The position numbers and the translations under genes were made by a program. The notes beneath the pieces are model-generated. The model had not been told where the DNA came from. It saw only the letters and a program-made list of their open reading frames with translations, and ran no database searches. Positions 60,301 through 64,000 of a stretch of DNA of 64,000 nt are shown here, piece after piece (position 1 is the first letter of the stretch; each line of letters starts with the position of its first letter). This stretch comes from Haliclystus octoradiatus (lineage: Eukaryota > Cnidaria > Staurozoa > Stauromedusae > Haliclystidae), in contig OU744449.1 of the NCBI GenBank assembly GCA_916610825.1, positions 26,767,732 through 26,831,731 of the forward strand, written 5' to 3'.

Positions 60301-63300
60301 TTATCGAAAAAAATTACGATAAGTTAGGATAAGTTAAGTTTTAGTTACGAGATACTACTTATTACGATTTATTAGATTTGTGTTACATTTTTATTTATTT
60401 TTTATTTTTATATATTTTATTATTATTTTATTTTATTTTATTGATATTTCTATATAAACAGTGCTTTAGAATATTTATAGTTTAAGCGCTCTATAAATTT
60501 ATGTATTATTGTTAAATTTACTTTCTTTTTTTCTATCGTTTAAGGTATCTGAATCTCCGTTAATGAAATTGAGGATCAAAATTGCCCATTTCCTTGGCAG
60601 TATTGGTGGTCATTTAAACTCTAGTATCCTGCGAAATGCCTACCAACTTAATTTATCTAAAGCGGTTACTTGGGATTCGACAAAACATTTAGCATATGCT
60701 ATTCCATTCCAAGACATGAAACCTGTTATTTATTTTGGTAAGTCTAATAAGTTTTCTATATTATTAAAGTTCAATATTTGCTTACTGTCATCATGGACCT
60801 ATAAAAGATTTTTTCATTCGGGAATTGATTCTAGTCAAGATTTTTCGGGTGATTACATTATATAATTGTTTTCACAACTGAACATTTCAGGGGCTATTGT
60901 CATATGTAGGAACCATCCGGAACTATCCGAACCATCCGGAACCATCTAGAACATTCTAGAACATAAGAGAACCTACATGACTCCCCGCATGACTCACAAT
61001 GACCATGCATGATCTAGCATCTTCTAGCATTTATCTAAACACTATAAATACAGTAAATGAAAACTACGAGAACTATGAGAACTTAATGTACAGTCTACTA
61101 TCAACATGTCAACTTGGAATTAATATTATTATTATTTATAAGAAGAAATATACAAATTAATTCAACCTACGTTGTTAAATATTGTTTCTTCAACATAATT
61201 CTACAGTTCTCATCACATAAAATAATTGATAAAAACTGCACCTTTTTACTCATCTTCCAAAGAAAAGAAAAGAAAATATGCTTTGTCTGATTATAAAAGC
61301 TTGAAAACAGCTAATATTGAATAATATATTTCCTCTTCCTTCTGAATTTGTGCTAGCCTTTCAAGACTCTCAGTCCCAGCAGGAATCCCCCATTTTATTG
61401 GACCCTTACTGTAATCGCTCTAATGCAGAAAAATTTCAACTTATTAATAATTTGAAAATCGTTTAAACTTGTTATTCGTAGATCAATTTTTACCCAGAAT
61501 TGTTGAACTTGCATTGACGTCGAGTGACAGACAAACAAAGGTATGTGAAATAATACTATTTATTTGTAACGCCTACGTGTAAATGTGTTATGATTCTATC
61601 CCCTATTTATATAAAATTTTATCAGTTCTGTGAAAAGAAGCATATCATTGATCACCACCTCCTGTATAAACTGTTCACATAACATAATCTATGAAAACCA
61701 TTCCATGAACATTAATTAATTGACTAAGATTTTCATAAGCAGTTCAGGAAATTTAATTTAATTTAAGTCAATTTAATGATCACAACAGTTCATGAATGTT
61801 TCACGGAAGATTCATGAATTCGGTCAAATTTTTTCACAGGCAATGTAGTGATTATTGGATAATAAATTTCAATGATAATTACATATACGATAATCTTATC
61901 ATACCTAGGGTCTTATTATAATAAAATCAATTGTTTAAATACAGTCAAACCTGTTATAACAGTCACCTCTATACAACAACCACCTGTCTATAGTGGTCAC
62001 TCTTCAATGTCCAAAATAGTATTTTCTATTGAATTAAACCTGCATATAAAGGCCATCTGTATATAATGGTCAATTTATCTACATCTCTTAGCTGGCCGTT
62101 ATATACAGGTTTCACGGTATGCACTGATGTTGTTGTTTTAGGTTGTTGTTTGTGAGTTACTGCATTCAATGGTCATTTTTATGCTTGGGAAGAGTGTACA
62201 GCTGTCTAGTCAATTTTCCAGAAAGGTAATAATACTTTGCAGTTTCTTCTGTATTGTTTTGTTTCGAAGCTACCCCTCGGAGAAACAGTTCAGGAGTTTA
62301 TGAACAGTTCATGAACATTAAATGGCCCAACATTTTCATGAACTGCTCATGAACTGTTGATGAACTGTCTGTGAAGGTTTAGGAACTGTTCATGAACTCC
62401 AGAACTGTGTTTCAAGTTTATAGATTAATAATAGTTAAAAAAAATACACAGGAAAATCAGACATATCAAAGCTTAGCAATCATCAAATTTGGTTAGAATT
62501 ACTGTTGGAGTGTTTGTTGTTTATTTCAATTAGTATTCTTTTTGCTTGTATATATAGCAATCGAGCACTTCAAAACAGCAAAGACCTGATAAAAAATTAT
62601 TATAAGATTCGAAAACAACTAATTATTTTTTATATTACGAGTTGTAAACTATTTTTCGTTTTGTTTTAGGTGCCAATGGATAAAATCTATAAACATTTAT
62701 TTCCTGCGCTGTTACGTCTAGGATGTGACGCTGAACAGGTACAAATTCTAAATAGTGAAGTATTTGAATGATTGGTTTAATGTCATAGTTTTATATTTGC
62801 TGAAGACTTGATTACTTTTATAATAATTAACTTCCTCTTGAAAGAGTAGTTCTTCATGATTGTAAAGAATACTGAATAGCCCCCTGTTTATGAATGTTGC
62901 CCTCTGTAATGTCTGCCCACTGTGTTTGTTATTTCCCCTTTCTGGAGTTTTTGTCTGGGAACTTCCCTATTTTTATTGTCATTTATTCACTTGTTGATTG
63001 ACGTGACAGGTGGCAGTTCAACTATTTCATCCATTAGTGATGCATTTAATTCATTGGTTAACCAACTCTACAAAGTTTGAAAGTCCTGAAACAATGATGT
63101 TACTAGATACTATATTGGTATGTACTGAGTATTTCACTAAGTGATTATTTGTACGTTTGAACTCTGGGGATCAGAGAACCAGGCAATCCTGATAGCCTAG
63201 TTGTCAGATCTTTGATTCAAGTCAAATCAGATCGGACTCAGATTAGGATTGGATCAACAGACCTTGAGTGCACGCTGTTGTTCTAATCATTACAGATCTA

Positions 63301-64000
63301 AGTCCTTGAACATGATAATATTCACTTGAAGATATTCATAGAGTTTAACAAAATGCTTTATAATGCTTACCATTGCATTGGTTTTACATATTCATGTATT
63401 TAGTACTTACAACTTTATTGTTTGTTATCGTTGTAGGATAATATTGCATCTGAATCTAGTAGCTCACTTCGTCAATTTAGTGCCGAATGTGCTTTTGAAT
63501 TTTTAAAGTGGTCATTGAAGCAATCATCTCCAGAGGTTTGTAAATAGTTTACTGGAAATGTTGTTATTGTATATAAAAATCCTTGTGGAAAACGTTCCTC
63601 ATATTTCCATTGTTGATAATGTTTGACTTTTCTGATATGTTTTAGGAGTTGTCAAAAAGTCCTGGTAACCCTAAAAGTATGCTGAAAAGGATCTATGCGA
63701 TGGCTCTTCATCCAAATGTTTATCGACGATTGGGTGCTGCAATGGCATTCAACAGTATTTATCGTCTATTCAGGTATGTCACTGTGAAAAAGGTTTATGG
63801 ATTCCCAGTAGTTCATGAACTTCATAAACAGTTTATTTACAGTTCATGAACCGGTTCATGGATGTGAAATTGCCCATGAATATAGATTGGTATGCTATAC
63901 TTCTCCACTTTGTATTGTATAATTAAACTTTAAAATTCCTAAAAGCCAAAGAAAGCAATTTTCTGATAGTTTTGCTGAGCAAACTTTTTCAGTAATTCAC
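36333..64000 (+). CDS. PRKDC: DNA-dependent protein kinase catalytic subunit, 5' part
   Basis: A PIKK-family kinase of non-homologous end joining; it binds Ku-DNA ends in the nucleus. Only the N-terminal HEAT-repeat region is in the window; the kinase lies beyond it. Thirty-three exons: 36333-36474, 38478-38554, 39461-39553, 39988-40062, 41673-41737, 42599-42642, 44179-44291, 45207-45306, 45792-45878, 46528-46592, 47274-47366, 47912-47980, 49058-49153, 50517-50599, 51551-51635, 52190-52358, 52911-52960, 53524-53619, 53758-53865, 54591-54682, 55118-55201, 56322-56397, 56839-56910, 57773-57892, 58636-58801, 59513-59619, 60545-60737, 61482-61540, 62142-62225, 62670-62738, 63010-63117, 63437-63535, 63646-63773. 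All are GT..AG, the phases close, and the total is ~1,055 codons. Diagnostic matches to the human protein: [76 protein letters not shown]. An in-frame stop lies upstream of the start. A possible 34th exon begins at 63993. Confidence 0.96.
37800..38030. repeat. Dispersed repeat with gatcagattcgca end
   Basis: Shares gatcagattcgca..ctctagtg and nearby gatccaatctgatc motifs with 45550-45745 and, more weakly, with 11530-11640 and 63216-63290. The reverse-strand start agaggtctgcgaat (best in the 45.7-kb copy) is reminiscent of hAT termini. DNA-PKcs intron 1. Confidence 0.4.
38825..38960 (-). repeat. SINE family B, head fragment
   Basis: Reverse complement of the 50932 element head: shared ctgagttgacctt, tttgaaccacagtcg, gatctgaagt and ttagccaatcc blocks. 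DNA-PKcs intron 2. Confidence 0.6.
39229..39402. mobile_element. TTCATGAAC-family MITE
   Basis: Starts ccctgcctgcgacaatcag and ends attgtttttcgcaac. The inner inverted pair gttaaatggcc / ggccatttaac sits as in the reference copy. DNA-PKcs intron 2. Confidence 0.75.
40386..41276. mobile_element. 891-bp non-autonomous DNA transposon
   Basis: TIRs GGGGAGACCGGGGAGACTTG and its exact inverse CAAGTCTCCCCGGTCTCCCC, extended a few bases further. TA flanks both sides. Internal gggagacttgggacacc and ccatgtctccccg show partial repetition of the TIR. No transposase. In DNA-PKcs intron 4. Confidence 0.85.
41900..42078. mobile_element. TTCATGAAC-family MITE
   Basis: Starts cccctgcgaaaagtagttc and ends aaatgttttttgcagggg, giving clear TIRs. 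The interior has gttaaatggcccc and tgaggccattcaag. DNA-PKcs intron 5. Confidence 0.8.
42945..43664. mobile_element. Inverted-repeat element, ~190-bp arms
   Basis: Arms at 42945-43131 and 43468-43664 are inverted copies sharing aataaaaggagtcaaagac, aatcatcagacaaataaact and acaaaggctgttgatgctag, with scattered differences (I judge about 85% identity). The loop is ~340 bases. A MITE with long TIRs or a foldback relic. DNA-PKcs intron 6. Confidence 0.8.
44308..44450. mobile_element. TTCATGAAC-family MITE, degenerate
   Basis: Starts cattcctgcaagattcg and contains gttcatgaactttacg, ttgttcatgagctc and aatggcctg. DNA-PKcs intron 7. Confidence 0.55.
44600..44755. repeat. Low-complexity tract of gttgtgaaaaa units
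   Basis: Repeated aaaaagttgtgaaaaagtt and its partial complement (actttttcacaag) form an imperfect tandem and inverted tract in DNA-PKcs intron 7. Confidence 0.65.
44996..45178. mobile_element. Pogo-like MITE, copy 1
   Basis: Starts CAGTTAAACCTGTTATAA and ends in the inverted form ATTTCACTG, with TA on both sides. Nearly palindromic, ~183 bp. Related to 56596, 57477 and 61942. Confidence 0.8.
45363..45460. mobile_element. TTCATGAAC-family MITE, short copy
   Basis: Starts gcccctgtgaaaacagttc and ends gagcaggggc. It has lost most of the centre. DNA-PKcs intron 8. Confidence 0.55.
45550..45745. repeat. Dispersed repeat, hAT-like end
   Basis: Second copy of the 37.8-38.0-kb repeat: gatccgatcc, ggaccagattcgcagacctc. 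On the minus strand the end reads gaggtctgcgaatctgg, as in many hAT elements. Confidence 0.45.
46260..46350. mobile_element. TTCATGAAC-family MITE, fragment
   Basis: Contains gttcatgaacagttcac and gacgttaaacagcc. DNA-PKcs intron 9. Confidence 0.45.
48270..48830 (+). mobile_element. Gypsy-like LTR retrotransposon fossil, fragment
   Basis: A small broken remnant in DNA-PKcs intron 12. It has an LTR-like tract ending near 48478, a primer-binding-site-like TGGTGACCCCG just after it, and further on a short piece resembling gypsy Gag (around 48670-48760). No pol or second LTR is visible. Ends are approximate and the age looks old. Confidence 0.35.
49255..50320 (-). repeat. SINE family C, split by a MITE
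   Basis: On the minus strand the B-box-like gggttcaatccctggcag and neighbouring ccagggcgcgcagg lie just left of the MITE at 49403-50280; the SINE resumes as gctgccacctctg on its right. Related to 54780-54975. Confidence 0.5.
49403..50280. mobile_element. 878-bp Harbinger-like MITE
   Basis: Long TIRs begin GGCTAGGGTTATATGGACGC and end with the exact inverse, continuing through caccgaactcaatt. TAA flanks both sides (49400-49402, 50281-50283), fitting the 3-bp TWA target of PIF/Harbinger. It holds a perfect 33-base hairpin at 50119-50151 with a one-base loop. No transposase. DNA-PKcs intron 13. Confidence 0.85.
50932..51284 (+). repeat. SINE family B, longest copy
   Basis: tRNA-like head with A box tggctcagatggcagagc and B box gtttcaaatcccc, then a unique body and an end at ctggtgccttcggtagga. 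About 350 bp. Fragments lie at 12925, 30485 and 38825. DNA-PKcs intron 14. Confidence 0.75.
51935..52125. mobile_element. TTCATGAAC-family MITE
   Basis: Contains ttcatgaacgttaaatggc on the left and ggccatttaacgtt on the right, ending gttgtttttcgcagtgg. DNA-PKcs intron 15. Confidence 0.75.
52590..52735. mobile_element. TTCATGAAC-family MITE
   Basis: Begins cactgcgaaaaaaattg, then gttcatgaactgctcac. The right half has tttaacgttcatgaac. DNA-PKcs intron 16. Confidence 0.6.
53240..53466. mobile_element. TTCATGAAC-family MITE, reference copy
   Basis: Best-preserved copy and almost one perfect hairpin. It starts ccctgcgaaaacagttcagg, passes gttaaatggcccc and ttcatgaactgttcatga, then mirrors itself through ggggccatttaac to cctgaactgtttttcgcaagg. 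A short centre (ttgtctgtgaggg) is the loop. No frame is present. No confident target duplication was found. DNA-PKcs intron 17. Confidence 0.9.
53925..54065 (-). repeat. SINE family A, best copy
   Basis: Minus-strand A box tagctcaatggcaaagtg and B box gggttcgattcctag, followed by the family tail ending near gtccctcaaac. DNA-PKcs intron 19. Confidence 0.75.
54400..54560. mobile_element. TTCATGAAC-family MITE, degenerate
   Basis: Contains gttcatgagatgttcatg, gttcttgaac and, further right, attcatgaactatgc. DNA-PKcs intron 19. Confidence 0.45.
54780..54975 (+). repeat. SINE family C with 27-bp internal duplication
   Basis: B-box-like ggttcaatccctggtag occurs twice because 27 bases (54829-54855) are perfectly repeated in tandem at 54856-54882. 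DNA-PKcs intron 20. Confidence 0.55.
55290..55370. mobile_element. TTCATGAAC-family MITE, fragment
   Basis: Contains gttcatggacatttttatg, gaactgctcatgaa and an end-like gtgttcgcagg. DNA-PKcs intron 21. Confidence 0.45.
55991..56141. mobile_element. 151-bp MITE with 6-bp target duplication
   Basis: Second copy of the 31186-31339 family. TIRs CAGACATGAAAATT and AATTCTCGTGTCTG; direct repeats AAGTCA at 55985-55990 and 56142-56147. DNA-PKcs intron 21. Confidence 0.85.
56500..56595 (-). repeat. SINE family A, partial
   Basis: Minus-strand ttagattcctcgtcggtgc corresponds to the B-box region, and gtccctcata to the family tail. Confidence 0.5.
56596..56772. mobile_element. Pogo-like MITE, copy 2
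   Basis: CAGTGGAACCTGTATATAAC at the left, inverted ACAGGTTTGACTG at the right, TA flanks. DNA-PKcs intron 22. Confidence 0.85.
57187..57214. repeat. (ATT)n microsatellite
   Basis: About nine trinucleotide units in DNA-PKcs intron 23. Confidence 0.85.
57477..57658. mobile_element. Pogo-like MITE, copy 3
   Basis: CAGTGAAACCTGTATATAAC at the left, inverted ACAGGTTTGACTG at the right, TA flanks. Same orientation as copy 2, under 1 kb away in DNA-PKcs intron 23. Confidence 0.85.
60896..60965. repeat. Short imperfect GGAACCATCC-type array
   Basis: Three to six diverged units of a ggaaccatcc / agaacattct type in DNA-PKcs intron 27. The last part, gaacattctagaa, fits the heat-shock element pattern by chance or otherwise. 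Confidence 0.6.
61650..61845. mobile_element. TTCATGAAC-family MITE, degenerate
   Basis: Begins cacctcctgtataaactgttc, contains ccatgaacatta and gttcatgaatg, and ends tttttcacagg. DNA-PKcs intron 28. Confidence 0.5.
61942..62117. mobile_element. Pogo-like MITE, copy 4
   Basis: CAGTCAAACCTGTTATAACA at the left, inverted TACAGGTTTCACGG at the right, TA flanks. It ends only 24 bases before DNA-PKcs exon 29, close to the branch-point region. Confidence 0.85.
62270..62415. mobile_element. TTCATGAAC-family MITE
   Basis: Begins acccctcggagaaacagttc and contains gttcatgaacattaaatggc and gaactgttcatgaactcc. The right end has partly lost the family terminus. DNA-PKcs intron 29. Confidence 0.7.
63780..63885. 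mobile_element. TTCATGAAC-family MITE, degenerate
   Basis: Begins cactgtgaaaaaggtttatg and contains gttcatgaacttc, gttcatgaaccgg and a ttgcccatg block. It starts within seven bases of the exon 33 donor of DNA-PKcs. Confidence 0.55.

Noticed and set aside
60906-60965. True heat-shock regulatory element
   Set aside because: It lies deep in intron 27 within a degenerate short repeat that can produce the motif by chance; kept only as a low-interest note.

Overview
The window is animal nuclear DNA. It is AT-rich and intron-rich with GT..AG introns, and it carries tRNA-derived SINEs, many short inverted-repeat DNA transposons, one LINE, and snRNA genes of the metazoan type. The gene content (a CARD caspase, a mitochondrial dicarboxylate carrier and a DNA-PKcs orthologue) fits an invertebrate, perhaps a deuterostome such as a tunicate, hemichordate or echinoderm. 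I cannot fix the species from sequence alone.

Region 1 (1-17 kb) has no protein gene I can support. It holds five minus-strand U1 snRNA genes. Each starts with ATACTTACCTG, keeps the U1-70K and U1A loop sequences and an Sm site, and has a PSE-like TCACC box about 55-60 bp upstream. Copies 2 and 3 lie in an almost perfect 2.33-kb tandem duplication. Older, diverged duplications of the flanking DNA tie the rest of the cluster together. A roughly 400-bp (GAAT)n microsatellite sits at 1.2-1.6 kb.

Region 2 (17.1-23.3 kb) looks like a large foldback-type repeat. Inverted (CGAAA)n ends enclose two arrays of ~200-bp subrepeats in opposite orientation. A 5'-truncated, decayed CR1/Jockey-like LINE has inserted into the right array.

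Region 3 (24.8-35.6 kb) has a two-exon CARD-containing caspase on the minus strand. It diverges across 353 bp from a 13-exon SLC25A10-like mitochondrial dicarboxylate carrier, complete at 287 aa.

Region 4 (36.3-64 kb) is the 5' part of a DNA-PKcs (PRKDC) gene. Thirty-three exons encode about 1,055 N-terminal residues with no gap in alignment to the human protein as I recall it. The gene runs off the right edge. Introns of the carrier and of DNA-PKcs are full of short mobile elements: a family of TTCATGAAC-rich palindromes, pogo-like TA-flanked MITEs, a ~150-bp MITE with 6-bp target duplications, SINEs, several long-armed inverted repeats and one small gypsy-like LTR fossil.

The protein genes do not form a pathway. 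Apart from the possible shared promoter of the caspase and the carrier, they appear to be independent neighbours.
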